From Acidilobaceae archaeon (GTDB lineage Archaea; Thermoproteota; Thermoprotei_A; Sulfolobales; Acidilobaceae), in NCBI GenBank assembly GCA_027037535.1, contig JALVZQ010000003.1, positions 62,001 through 126,000 on the forward strand: a stretch of 64,000 nucleotides of DNA. The letters run 5' to 3'. This document shows positions 17,623 to 25,306 of this stretch, piece by piece; the stretch's first letter is position 1, and every line of letters begins with the position of its first letter. The notes under the pieces are model-generated. The model worked only from the letters and a program-made list of their open reading frames with translations. It did not search any database and was not told where the DNA came from. Both the position numbers and the translations under genes were made by a program.

Positions 17623-18408
17623 ATGGTTGTCAGCGTTGATATTACCGGAGTGCTGGAAGAGAGGCTACGTAGACTCGTAGAGTTAGGATTATATGCTAGC
17701 GTAGCAGAAGCAGTGAGGGAAGGAGTTAGACGATTATTAAGTACAATCGACCTCAAAGAAATAGCCCTAAAACTCTACATAGAAAAGAATGTTACATTAA
17801 ATTATATTTGCGAATTCAGTAGTACAAGCTGTACTGAGATAATTGATTACTTGTTAGAAAAAGAGGTTTTACCTTTGCTTGGATCAACAGAGGTAAAAGA
17901 TAAACCAATAATAAGGGAGCAAGATAATATTATTATAGATCCCTCTGCCCTCTATGTGCTATATAACTCTAGATTGTCCGGATTTGTCAGTATGCTTAGA
18001 GAATTAGGATATGTGATTCTTGTACCGAGATCTTTAAAATCGTATTTAGAAGTTCTAGAGGCAAAGGCGTTATTTACGAAGAATGTAAGGTCGCCAATGA
18101 CCATATCATTAAGTACAGAATGTGGGAAAGCAAATATACAGGAGAAAGGAATTATAATTTCTAGTCTAGAACGAGATACACTTGTGCATGCAAAGAGCTG
18201 TGGCTATACATTGATAACAGAAGATATAAGACTAAGACAATTTGCGGAAAAAATTAATCTTAGCGTATATTCGTGGCTAGACTTCGTATACTTCTACAAG
18301 GAGAAAATGGAAAAAACATATATTGAAGAACTTCTACTCAGCCTCAAAGCAATACCAGTTATCCTACCCTATAAACTAGAGTCATTACTACTAACCAACC
18401 AATATTAG
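17623..18408 (+). CDS. Fused RHH / UPF0175-like / PIN-domain protein (single-chain toxin-antitoxin type)
   Basis: A 261-residue three-part protein. Residues 1-42 are a ribbon-helix-helix DNA-binding unit (ITGVLEERLRRLVELGLY, ASVAEAVREGVRRLL). Residues 45-90 resemble the UPF0175 antitoxin helix-turn-helix (EIALKLYIEKNVTLNYICE, TEIIDYLLEKEVLPLLG). Residues 105-225 resemble a PIN ribonuclease of the DUF3368 type: the IIIDPSALYVL strand with the first aspartate, then LERDTLVHAKSCGY and LITEDIRLRQFAEK. UPF0175 and DUF3368 are normally separate antitoxin and toxin genes; here they appear joined. Whether the nuclease acids are complete needs a structural alignment. The next gene follows after 11 bases, with its AGGTGAG site overlapping this stop, so it is co-transcribed with two vWA genes. 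Confidence 0.65.
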   Translation: MVVSVDITGVLEERLRRLVELGLYASVAEAVREGVRRLLSTIDLKEIALKLYIEKNVTLNYICEFSSTSCTEIIDYLLEKEVLPLLGSTEVKDKPIIREQDNIIIDPSALYVLYNSRLSGFVSMLRELGYVILVPRSLKSYLEVLEAKALFTKNVRSPMTISLSTECGKANIQEKGIIISSLERDTLVHAKSCGYTLITEDIRLRQFAEKINLSVYSWLDFVYFYKEKMEKTYIEELLLSLKAIPVILPYKLESLLLTNQY

Positions 18409-18419
18409 GTGAGCGAAAA

Positions 18420-18965
18420 ATGCCTGCCATTGTATACGCGGTGGATGTCTCTATAAGTATGGCCAGATCACATGGAGACTTCCTCCCACATAAACTGGCT
18501 GCATCCCTAAGTGCTCTGGCAGTTTCAGCTAAAAGAATATTATCGCGAAGGGGAAAAATAGGCTTAGTACTATTTGCAGGATTTGCTTCACCAGTAGTAC
18601 CCTTGACAACAGAGTACGATGTCTTGGCCCGGGCACTGGGCATAATTACGAGAACGTATGAGGGCTCAGCGCCTGGAGACGCTATTGTAGAGTCGGTAAA
18701 ACTACTACGTAGAACGTATACATCAGAGAAAAAAATTGTGGTCATTAGCGATGGCGAGTTCAATACTGGAACCCCGATAGAACATGCGTCACTTTATGCA
18801 CGAAACATGGGAGTCTGGGTACATTACGTTACTATCGGGGCACTTCAACAAGTCAAAATAAAAAACATTCTGCTAGAGCTAACTGAGAGGAAATTGCTTG
18901 AATGGAATCATGCCAATTCTAAAAACTCGCTAATATCAACACTTATGAATATATTGAAAGATTGA
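18420..18965 (+). CDS. Stand-alone von Willebrand factor A domain protein
   Basis: A 181-residue protein that is little more than one vWA domain. The MIDAS residues are clear: VDVSISM (D9-x-S11-x-S13), the SAPGDAI turn (near 82) in the threonine position, and VVISDGEFNTG (D near 110). There is no signal peptide or membrane helix. vWA domains mediate metal-dependent protein contacts, often with AAA ATPases or FHA proteins; no such partner lies here. It is the middle gene of a three-gene unit (RHH/PIN fusion, vWA, vWA-like), with AGGTGAG six bases before the ATG. Confidence 0.75.
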   Translation: MPAIVYAVDVSISMARSHGDFLPHKLAASLSALAVSAKRILSRRGKIGLVLFAGFASPVVPLTTEYDVLARALGIITRTYEGSAPGDAIVESVKLLRRTYTSEKKIVVISDGEFNTGTPIEHASLYARNMGVWVHYVTIGALQQVKIKNILLELTERKLLEWNHANSKNSLISTLMNILKD

Positions 18966-18980
18966 AGGGAGGATAATTAT

Positions 18981-19484
18981 ATGATAACGTTATTAGTCGA
19001 CGCTACTAAATCCCTTGAAAGAGCCTGGGCAATTAGCACAGTAAAAATAATACTTGACAAATGCAGAGACATCTACAATTTAGTAATATTTGGTAGGCAT
19101 GCACTACCAATAGTAGAACAATCTAACAACCTGAATATGATAATAAAGGCACTAGAAGAGGCACCATTTATGCCCGGAATACCTGAACCGCTATGGGCAC
19201 TAAAACAAGCAATCGAAATAGACACAGATCTAAATCGTTTCCCAGGAGAGACATACAACATTATAATGTTTTGGAGCATGTCGAAAAAGCCTAGACTAGA
19301 TTTCTGGCCGGCATTATACTATCTCGTATCTAGAAATTACAATATTAACATAATATCCTATAAGACAACTCCCCCAAAATGGATAACACAATTCACACAC
19401 GCATACATTTCAGATAAAGTGAAAATCTACTATAAAAGACCGAAACAAAAATACAAGGATCTAATTAGGAGCCTAAAATGCTGA
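18981..19484 (+). CDS. Degenerate vWA-like protein
   Basis: A 167-residue protein with the vWA strand pattern but an eroded metal site: LLVDATKSLERAW at the N-terminus (D-x-T-x-S), LVIFGRHALPIVE, and a later strand NIIMFWSMSKK where the MIDAS aspartate is missing. The pairing of one intact and one degenerate vWA domain in tandem suggests a heterodimer formed after duplication; this is inference. GGGAGG lies eight bases before the ATG, and 15 bases separate it from the preceding gene. No other similarity is recognised. Confidence 0.62.
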   Translation: MITLLVDATKSLERAWAISTVKIILDKCRDIYNLVIFGRHALPIVEQSNNLNMIIKALEEAPFMPGIPEPLWALKQAIEIDTDLNRFPGETYNIIMFWSMSKKPRLDFWPALYYLVSRNYNINIISYKTTPPKWITQFTHAYISDKVKIYYKRPKQKYKDLIRSLKC

Positions 19485-19565
19485 ACAAAGGCTTAGGATC
19501 TATATACCGTATTTACTAATAGTAGCTGTAGGCCAAATTTCTACGAATGGGAGGGAGATACAGAT

Positions 19566-20408
19566 ATGAAACTAAGATTCGGCCCAGCAGGAAAACCAAT
19601 TTCATTCAAAGGAAAAATTGAGGATGCACCAGAATACCTCAGAAGCATTGGGTTAGACGCCATGGAATATGAAGCGGTAAGAGGAGTTCGTATAGGGGAA
19701 GAAAAAGCAAGAAAACTGGGAGAAAACGCGGAGAAATACGATGTTCTAATGAGTCTCCATGCTCCCTACTACATTAATCTGGCAAGCAAGGAGCCTGAAA
19801 AGGTAGAAGCAAGCATTAAGAGAATAATAGACTCGATGAAGGCTGCTGAATGGATGAAGGCGTATGTGGTTGTCGTGCATACAGGATATTATAAAGGTTA
19901 CAAAGATCGGAAGGAGGCACTTAAAAAAGCAATTGAAGGCTACAAGAGAGTCCTGGAAGAATTACCAGGCTGGGTAAAAACGCCAAACCTAAGCCCAGAG
20001 CTCATGGGCCGAAAAACAGCGATAGGAGACATCGATGAAATAATAGAAATCTGCCGAGAAATAGGGAAACGCTGTAAACCAACGATTGATTGGGCGCATT
20101 TATATGCTCGGTACGAAGGTAATCATGTGAGAACGATAGACGATGTAATCATGGTTATAGATAAACTAGAAAAAGAACTTGGAAATCAGGTATTGAAACC
20201 TCTCCACACACATTTCTCCAAAATAGAATATGGCTCAGGTGGAGAAAGGGAACATCATACACTAGCAGAAAAAGAATACGGACCTGAATGGGAGACAGTA
20301 TGTAAAGCATATATTGAGACCGGAATAGATGCAGTTATAATAAGTGAAAGCCCCGTACTAGAACAAGACGCTCTAATCATGAAGCAAGTATGCGAGAACC
20401 TGTTATAG
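19566..20408 (+). CDS. nfo: Endonuclease IV-like TIM-barrel protein
   Basis: A 280-residue protein of the AP endonuclease 2 (Nfo) family, which cleaves DNA 5' to abasic sites with a trinuclear zinc centre. The metal-site motifs appear in order: MSLHAPYYIN (near residue 65), VVVHTGYY (near 100), SPELMGRKTAIGDIDEI (near 140, the glutamate), TIDWAHLYAR (near 177), LHTHFSKIEY (near 215) and IISESP (near 261). Length equals bacterial Nfo. GGGAGGGAGATA precedes the start. No repair neighbour is adjacent; archaeal genomes often carry more than one Nfo-like barrel, so true abasic-site specificity is probable but not proven. Confidence 0.85.
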   Translation: MKLRFGPAGKPISFKGKIEDAPEYLRSIGLDAMEYEAVRGVRIGEEKARKLGENAEKYDVLMSLHAPYYINLASKEPEKVEASIKRIIDSMKAAEWMKAYVVVVHTGYYKGYKDRKEALKKAIEGYKRVLEELPGWVKTPNLSPELMGRKTAIGDIDEIIEICREIGKRCKPTIDWAHLYARYEGNHVRTIDDVIMVIDKLEKELGNQVLKPLHTHFSKIEYGSGGEREHHTLAEKEYGPEWETVCKAYIETGIDAVIISESPVLEQDALIMKQVCENLL

Positions 20409-20479
20409 GAAACACCACAACTTAATTATAGTTGAGCCTACAATACCCGATCTATGGAGGACAACAAGGTGAACAAGAT

Positions 20480-20806
20480 ATGGGTAAAATAGTAAAAATC
20501 GTGTTAGATACAGCGGAATTCCACCCGCTACACAATGCATGGAAAAAACTCGCACAAAAACTCGCCGAAGAACTAGGAGTAGAACTAGAAATAAAGAAGG
20601 AAGACTACATGTATGCTATAAACCATGGTTTAACAGACGACCTAGGAATGGCCGCACTACCACAGCTATTCGCAGAGCTAGAAGATGGAACAGTCAAACT
20701 AGTACTAGGCCAATATCCATTCGATCCAAAAACAACAAAACCCGACGAGGAACAAGCATATCAACAAGCTAAAAAAGCAATCGAAGAAATATTGAATGAT
20801 CCATAA
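20480..20806 (+). CDS. Small conserved-looking protein of unknown function
   Basis: Not recognised. The 108-residue product has an alpha/beta pattern: strand KIVKIVLDTA, helix PLHNAWKKLAQKLAEELG, strand VELEIKKED, a loop with AALPQLFAELEDG, strand VKLVLGQYPFD and a last helix QAYQQAKKAIEEIL. This order, with a proline before the third strand, resembles a thioredoxin-like fold without a CxxC, but that is only a shape argument. ATG 20480 follows AAGGTG at 20466-20471; a TTG at 20432 would add 16 poorly supported residues. Confidence 0.6.
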   Translation: MGKIVKIVLDTAEFHPLHNAWKKLAQKLAEELGVELEIKKEDYMYAINHGLTDDLGMAALPQLFAELEDGTVKLVLGQYPFDPKTTKPDEEQAYQQAKKAIEEILNDP

Positions 20807-20866
20807 TAAAATACTCGGACTAGAACATTGATAAAAACAGACGGAAACCATCAACAGCAAATATTT

Positions 20867-21427
20867 ATGATAGTTTTTCCAGAGAAACCCACAGTGAAAC
20901 AGCTCAGGCTCAAAGGATACGCAGGCCTATATAAACGGATAGATATTCTAGCAAGGGCCTTTATAATTATAGAACAATACACACTGGTTCAAAAAAAGAA
21001 ACAATTACTAGTACATGGTGTCTTCCCCAAAGACGAAGAAATAATCACAGTACTCGAATATAGACCAACTGGCATGATTAGACATGAAAAACAAGCTGTC
21101 CTAGAAATATTGAAGGCATTAAGGGGAAGAAAGACTAGCCTAGATGTAAGAGAAGAACATGTTGACAAATACTTATACGATTTTTCTAAGCAGTATGATA
21201 TAATATACCTTAGCGAGAGCGGTAAACCCATCAAAAACTACTCTGGGAAAGAGAGAACGGTCTATGTGCTGGGGGCTCATAAGGATCCTCCAGCCATGTT
21301 CCAAGAAGCGTTGAAACGATACAAGCATAGCGAGGTAAGTATTGGTCCTTATAGTTATCTAGCTACACACGTAATAGCATACATCCTATGGAGGAGCAAG
21401 TCCTCTATATTTCTCGATAAAGGTTAG
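20867..21427 (+). CDS. Unknown protein, possibly SPOUT-type RNA methyltransferase
   Basis: A protein of about 186 residues that I do not recognise with certainty. The segment TVYVLGAHKDPPAMF (near residue 130) followed by SIGPYSYLATHVIAYILW near the C-terminus recalls the glycine-rich turns and knotted C-terminal helix of SPOUT methyltransferases. The N-terminal half has basic segments (KQLRLKGYAGLYKRID) that could bind RNA. The start is uncertain: TTG 20828 and ATG 20867 are both in frame and neither has a clear Shine-Dalgarno motif. The 3' end overlaps the opposite-strand small gene by 42 bases. Confidence 0.5.
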   Translation: MIVFPEKPTVKQLRLKGYAGLYKRIDILARAFIIIEQYTLVQKKKQLLVHGVFPKDEEIITVLEYRPTGMIRHEKQAVLEILKALRGRKTSLDVREEHVDKYLYDFSKQYDIIYLSESGKPIKNYSGKERTVYVLGAHKDPPAMFQEALKRYKHSEVSIGPYSYLATHVIAYILWRSKSSIFLDKG

Positions 21428-21649
21428 GAGCCTCTCTAATTCTTCGCATGAAGAGGATTCTCTAATATAGTAGAATATAGGAGCCAGAAGACTTGCAGCA
21501 TATCTCTCCAATATCACGGAGAGCGGAGTACTCTCCTCAGTAAGAGGATGTAGTTCATAGTTTCTTCTTATCATGCTGAGAGCCTCGCTAGTTGATTGAT
21601 TCATATGTTTCACTAGCTTCTCAAGCACTTTCTTCTTATCGCAGTTCAT
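21386..21649 (-). CDS. Possible small helical protein
   Basis: An 87-residue frame with no recognised relative. It is predicted to be nearly all helix (KKKVLEKLVKHMNQSTSEAL, SVILERYAASLLAPIFYYI, CEELERLLTFIEKYRG). GGAG lies about ten bases before the ATG at 21649; ATG 21658 is also in frame but too close to that site. It overlaps the end of the convergent gene by 42 bases. It could be a spurious frame, although the amphipathic helices argue for a real one. Confidence 0.42.
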   Translation of the reverse strand: MNCDKKKVLEKLVKHMNQSTSEALSMIRRNYELHPLTEESTPLSVILERYAASLLAPIFYYIRESSSCEELERLLTFIEKYRGLAPP

Positions 21650-21735
21650 CGTGTTCATACTCCTATGCACACATGTAATATAAAAGGAGTTAAATACCGT
21701 GAATTATTACGCGTTTAGACAAGGGAGCACCACGT

Positions 21736-22770
21736 ATGATACCCACCGATCTATTAGTTGGCTCAGCTACCGCATTCACAGTATCAATCCTACTCACAGG
21801 TATATGGATACGAAGTCTCCAGAATAGACTAAATACAGTCGACGAACAAGAAAGAATGTTGCTTCTCAAATTCTTCTTCGGAAAAGATATGAATAAGCCC
21901 GGCGAGATATATGTGCCTCGATATGGAGGCTTATGGGCAGTAATAGGTATAGTATTCGGTCTACTGGTCCTCGAGGCCTACTACGTGTATCTCCAGGGCA
22001 TCAGATACTTCATAACAGAGATCTTCAGTATAGTAACTCTCCTAATACTAGGCGGATTCATAGGATTGCTTGACGATATTTACGGATTACCCATAAAACA
22101 TAGGTTGCTAGCGACACTACTAATAAGCATACCCTTAGCCACGGTAAAAGCCGGAGTAAGCCAAATATCTTTTCCCAAAATAGGCAAACTAGACCTAGGA
22201 ATATACTATAGCCTCCTACTAGTCCCCATAGGCATAATGGGTGCGTCAAATGCCTTCAACATGCTCGCCGGATACAACGGCCTGGAAGCAGGAATGGCCT
22301 CCATAATACTATCCGGATACGCACTATATGCTTTTCACCACGGAAAATACCTCTCATACCAGCTTGCAGTAATCTCGCTTGCAGGCGTTCTAGGATTCCT
22401 TTACTGGAACCGTTATCCAGCTAGAACATTCCCCGGAAACACCTTCACCTACGCCGTAGGGGCACTTCTCGCCGCAATAGTTATAGTAGATAACTTTGAA
22501 AAGTTCGGAGTAACATTGTTCGCCCTATACTTCTTGGAGCTAGCACTTTTCCTAACGGGACTAGCGAATGGAGTATACAAGCAAAACTTCGGAAAACCCT
22601 CACCGACCGGAGAACTAGACCTACCATACGAGAAAATATACAGTGTAACACACCTAGCGATCTATATACTAAAGAAACTAGGCATAAAATCAACAGAGAA
22701 AAATGTCGTTATCCTAATACTCGGTATACAACTTTTACTCACGATAACAGCACTCGTCATAACATGGTGA
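21736..22770 (+). CDS. Polyprenyl-phosphate GlcNAc-1-phosphate transferase (GPT/MraY family)
   Basis: A 344-residue polytopic membrane enzyme (about ten helices) of the WecA/MraY/DPAGT1 family. It moves a sugar-1-phosphate from a UDP-sugar to a polyprenyl (dolichyl) phosphate, the first step of archaeal N-glycosylation. Signatures are GGFIGLLDDIYGL (near residue 107, the Asp pair that binds magnesium) and MGASNAFNMLAGYNGLEAG (near 170), the second diagnostic loop. Its products would supply glycans for the S-layer protein and archaellin, which carry many N-x-S/T sites. GGGAG precedes the start. Its stop overlaps the next start. Confidence 0.9.
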   Translation: MIPTDLLVGSATAFTVSILLTGIWIRSLQNRLNTVDEQERMLLLKFFFGKDMNKPGEIYVPRYGGLWAVIGIVFGLLVLEAYYVYLQGIRYFITEIFSIVTLLILGGFIGLLDDIYGLPIKHRLLATLLISIPLATVKAGVSQISFPKIGKLDLGIYYSLLLVPIGIMGASNAFNMLAGYNGLEAGMASIILSGYALYAFHHGKYLSYQLAVISLAGVLGFLYWNRYPARTFPGNTFTYAVGALLAAIVIVDNFEKFGVTLFALYFLELALFLTGLANGVYKQNFGKPSPTGELDLPYEKIYSVTHLAIYILKKLGIKSTEKNVVILILGIQLLLTITALVITW

Positions 22771-23216
22771 AAGTCTTGAAACCAGTAAAGATCTATATCC
22801 CTCTCAAGATCGTAGCAAGCAAAATCAAAACAATCATAGGCCCAACAGTCCATATAGGAAAACACTATTATCTTACCCTATCACTCGTAACACCAGATCC
22901 ATTTAAGCCTCGGTGGGAGCCCCATATAATTATAGACAAGAACAAACTCATAAGCAATGACGGATTCTATAAAATAACAGGCTATGTAACATTGGTAAAG
23001 ACCGAGGGACTAGACACATATATGAGACAACTAGTGAAAAACAACCTCGTAGGAAACTATCATCTTGCCCCGTGGGGGACACCAGCACTAGTTACCTTGG
23101 CAATTCAGGAACCATTGAAAATAGAAGAAACAGCTCTTTTAGAAAATAAGGCCCACTTAATATTGAAAATATTGAAAATAGACAAGGCCTTATTTAATAT
23201 ACAAGAGATAGATTAA
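22764..23216 (+). CDS. Hypothetical protein coupled to the GlcNAc-1-P transferase gene
   Basis: Not recognised. The 150-residue protein has no membrane helix and a beta-rich pattern (KIYIPLKIVASKIKTIIGPT, HYYLTLSLVTP, GFYKITGYVTLVKTE). ATG 22764 overlaps the upstream stop, so translation is coupled to the glycosyl-phosphate transferase and a role near that membrane step is possible. GTG 22767 is an alternative. The gene becomes AT-rich toward its 3' end. Confidence 0.6.
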   Translation: MVKVLKPVKIYIPLKIVASKIKTIIGPTVHIGKHYYLTLSLVTPDPFKPRWEPHIIIDKNKLISNDGFYKITGYVTLVKTEGLDTYMRQLVKNNLVGNYHLAPWGTPALVTLAIQEPLKIEETALLENKAHLILKILKIDKALFNIQEID

Positions 23217-23327
23217 GAGTTCTATTTAATTTCGCTCAACTAATATCTAGGTTTTGTAGTTGGAGCATAGCTCAAATAGGTATATCGAATTATCGCTTAT
23301 CACTAGCTATTCGAGAAGTAGATTTTT

Positions 23328-23376
23328 TGGAGCCACTGGCGGGATTCGAACCCGCGACCACTGGCTTACAAGGCCA
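23328..23376 (-). repeat. Displaced tRNA-Thr 3' fragment (putative attachment site)
   Basis: These 49 bases match 24206-24254, the 3' half of the intact tRNA-Thr gene, at 47 of 49 positions. The match covers the anticodon stem-loop, T arm and CCA end. The two mismatches are in the acceptor stem. Sequence on either side is unrelated. A 3' tRNA copy downstream of the intact gene is the standard scar of tRNA-targeting integration. Confidence 0.85.
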
Positions 23377-23452
23377 TCAACGCAATAAATATGATGGAGA
23401 TGATATCGATGTTTTATAATAGCTGAGAAAGTGTACTTTTATTTTATAATAT

Positions 23453-23689
23453 TTAGAATAGATATTTGTTAATTTTAGATGAAGTAAATGTGGTTATCAC
23501 TAATATGGTATTATGGAATCTCTTATAGATGACTACTAGTACTTTTTCTCCGTGCTTCTTAATGCAGCGATAAACGTCGTTTAGGTGATCTACTTTATCG
23601 GGGTCTGTTATACATTCTTCAACGAGTTCTTTGTCGATTCCTCTTTGTTTCATACGTTCTAGCGCGTGAAGTGTATAGCGTATTGTCAA
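23453..23689 (-). CDS. DUF4258-family toxin-like protein
   Basis: A 78-residue protein matching the DUF4258 pattern: ITYTLHA-type start (IRYTLHALERMKQRGIDKEL), then VEECITDPDKV and the strand KVLVVIYKRFHNTILVITTF. DUF4258 proteins are RelE/HicA-like small folds found next to DUF2283 partners and treated as toxins. The TTG start has GGTGAC seven bases upstream and overlaps the stop of the preceding gene (TTGA), so the pair is translationally coupled. Confidence 0.75.
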   Translation of the reverse strand: MTIRYTLHALERMKQRGIDKELVEECITDPDKVDHLNDVYRCIKKHGEKVLVVIYKRFHNTILVITTFTSSKINKYLF

Positions 23690-23916
23690 GCTTCAGTCAC
23701 CAATATGCCTGGACCTTTTGTCACTAACTCCACGAGATCCAACTTATGCTTAGAAAACTCGAGTATCTCGATTCCTATTACCTCGCCATTTTGGTTATAA
23801 TCAACTATTACTCCAGGCACAACCTCGTCAGAATCTACAACTTTATCATCCTTAAACTTTATATATAGTGCATCTGCAATCTTATCGTATCTAATTCTAA
23901 ATTCGATAGTTGGCAT
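23686..23916 (-). CDS. DUF2283-family antitoxin-like protein
   Basis: A 76-residue protein with the DUF2283 pattern IRYDKIADALYIKFKDDKV, then VVPGVIVDYNQNGEVIGIEIL and a C-terminal helix-like tail. In this family the Y-D-x-x-x-D-A-L-Y-I motif is diagnostic. It precedes the DUF4258 gene with a 4-base overlap, the standard antitoxin-first order. Both lie in the tRNA-bounded remnant, consistent with an addiction module outliving its element. Confidence 0.8.
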   Translation of the reverse strand: MPTIEFRIRYDKIADALYIKFKDDKVVDSDEVVPGVIVDYNQNGEVIGIEILEFSKHKLDLVELVTKGPGILVTEA

Positions 23917-24205
23917 ACCTTATCCCAACTATCAATTTGTGGGGAGTCCTACTTATATAATCAAGAAGATTTCCAACACTTTCGGATTCCGTAGTAGCAA
24001 TTATAATGCAAGTTTGAATAGGTCTGTTAGGCTTGTTATTATTAAAATTTGCGAAAATTATGAGGAAGCAGGGATAAACTAACTATAAGATTATGAATAG
24101 GGCTGCTAAATCAGAAACTATGTTCGTTGACTGCGTAAAATTACTTGTTGGTGCAAAATCCCGGGTGACTAGATCATATATTTTAGAGTAAATTGATGGT
24201 ATTGT

Positions 24206-24313
24206 TGGAGCCGCCGGCGGGATTCGAACCCGCGACCACTGGCTTACAAGGCCAGCGCTGTAGGCCCCGCGCAGCGGTTCCTATGTCGGGTCTGCCTGCT
24301 GAGCTACGGCGGC
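24206..24313 (-). tRNA. tRNA-Thr (TGT) with D-arm intron
   Basis: The acceptor GCCGCCG pairs with CGGCGGC; the anticodon stem is CTGGC/GCCAG with loop CTTGTAA, giving TGT; the T arm is GCGGG-TTCGAAT-CCCGC; CCA is encoded. The D stem GCTC/GAGC is interrupted in its 3' strand, after GA, by a 32-base insertion. Removing it yields a 76-base tRNA. The insertion is a non-canonical D-arm intron. Its 3' half was the integration target of the adjacent remnant. Confidence 0.9.
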
Positions 24314-24380
24314 ATCCGGTATCTCATAGATGAGATTTGATGGTTTAAATTTTTCATGTCCTGTTTCTCTATGCATGTTT

Positions 24381-25157
24381 TTATAGGAATGCGGGTATGG
24401 CAGAAATTATTGCGAGAATTCCTATTATTGCAGCGAATACTGTTATTTCTCTGTTGTACTTCTGAGCAAGGACAAGCATTGACTTAGCCGATAGAAGACC
24501 TGCTAACAATGATGCTAGCATTAGTGCCGCTGCCATTGAAATATTCCAGTTTTCGAAGCTATAGGATATAAGTTCGTATAGTGCTGCTGCGCCAGTTGCC
24601 GCGATACCGGTAAGAAACGAAGCCTTAACAGCGTCGATAGGATCCACTCTTCTTAGAAGAAGCACGGCTATTGTTATCCCGCTTCTAGAGAGTCCCGGTA
24701 GAGCTGCGAGTCCCTGGGCTATTCCAAGGATTATTAGATCCGTTATAGTCAAGTCTTTTAGTTTTCTTCCACCGCTGGATCTAGCTTTATAGACTATGAT
24801 GGCGGTTACAATGAGCAAGGCTCCTATCATGAAGTTAAAGAAGTCTCCATTTATGCTTGTGACTTGTTTCTCTAATAGTAGTGCTAGTGGTGCTCCAACA
24901 ATTACAGGTACTATTATTATTTCTACTAGTTTTAGGTCGCGTAGGGCGCGAAGTAGCTCTTTCCGCAGGATAATAGCTCCCGACAGTCCGGTTCCGAGGT
25001 GGGAAGCTATACTTAGTCTATATGCTATGGCAGGCGATACCTCTAGGACTTGTGTAAGTATTAGACTTAGTTGCCCCGAGCTACTTATAGGTAACCATTC
25101 TAGTAGTCCTTGGAGTAACCCGATGAGTATTGGTTCGACTAGGTTCTCGGTAGGCAA
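24381..25157 (-). CDS. uppP: Undecaprenyl-diphosphatase family protein (UppP/BacA)
   Basis: A 258-residue protein with about eight membrane helices. The two inverted-repeat active-site motifs are GLLQGLLEWLPISSSGQL (near residue 13; the Glu and SSSGQ) and GLAALPGLSRSGITI (near 150; the SRSG). UppP removes a phosphate from polyprenyl diphosphate to recycle the lipid carrier; in archaea this would serve glycosylation, which fits the GlcNAc-1-P transferase nearby. The frame starts with TTG, supported by AGGTG eight bases upstream and a TATA-like ATTATAAAC further out. Confidence 0.9.
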   Translation of the reverse strand: MPTENLVEPILIGLLQGLLEWLPISSSGQLSLILTQVLEVSPAIAYRLSIASHLGTGLSGAIILRKELLRALRDLKLVEIIIVPVIVGAPLALLLEKQVTSINGDFFNFMIGALLIVTAIIVYKARSSGGRKLKDLTITDLIILGIAQGLAALPGLSRSGITIAVLLLRRVDPIDAVKASFLTGIAATGAAALYELISYSFENWNISMAAALMLASLLAGLLSAKSMLVLAQKYNREITVFAAIIGILAIISAIPAFL

Positions 25158-25306
25158 TGATTCTACACCTGGATCTGTATTACTGAATACAGTTTATAAT
25201 TATCGGTTGTCGATATGGTTTGAGCCGGATTCGCTATAATCTCTTTTCGAGGAGCTATAATTGTTTTCATAAAAAAGGATAGAGGCCGGTTTCTTTCCCA
25301 GACAGC

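Larger units (their letters stand above)
23328..24254. mobile_element. Remnant of a tRNA-Thr-integrated element
   Basis: A 0.9-kb segment bounded by direct repeats of the tRNA-Thr 3' half. It contains only a DUF4258/DUF2283 toxin-antitoxin-like pair on the minus strand; no integrase, replication or virus gene remains. The interior is AT-rich. The 288 bases from 23917 to 24205 hold no gene or RNA I can support. The unit is read as an integrated plasmid or virus that was largely deleted. Confidence 0.65.

Noticed and set aside
24206-24313. Reading the tRNA as Val (TAC)
   Set aside because: On the minus strand the loop is CTTGTAA, so the anticodon is TGT (Thr); TAC appeared only when the plus strand was read.
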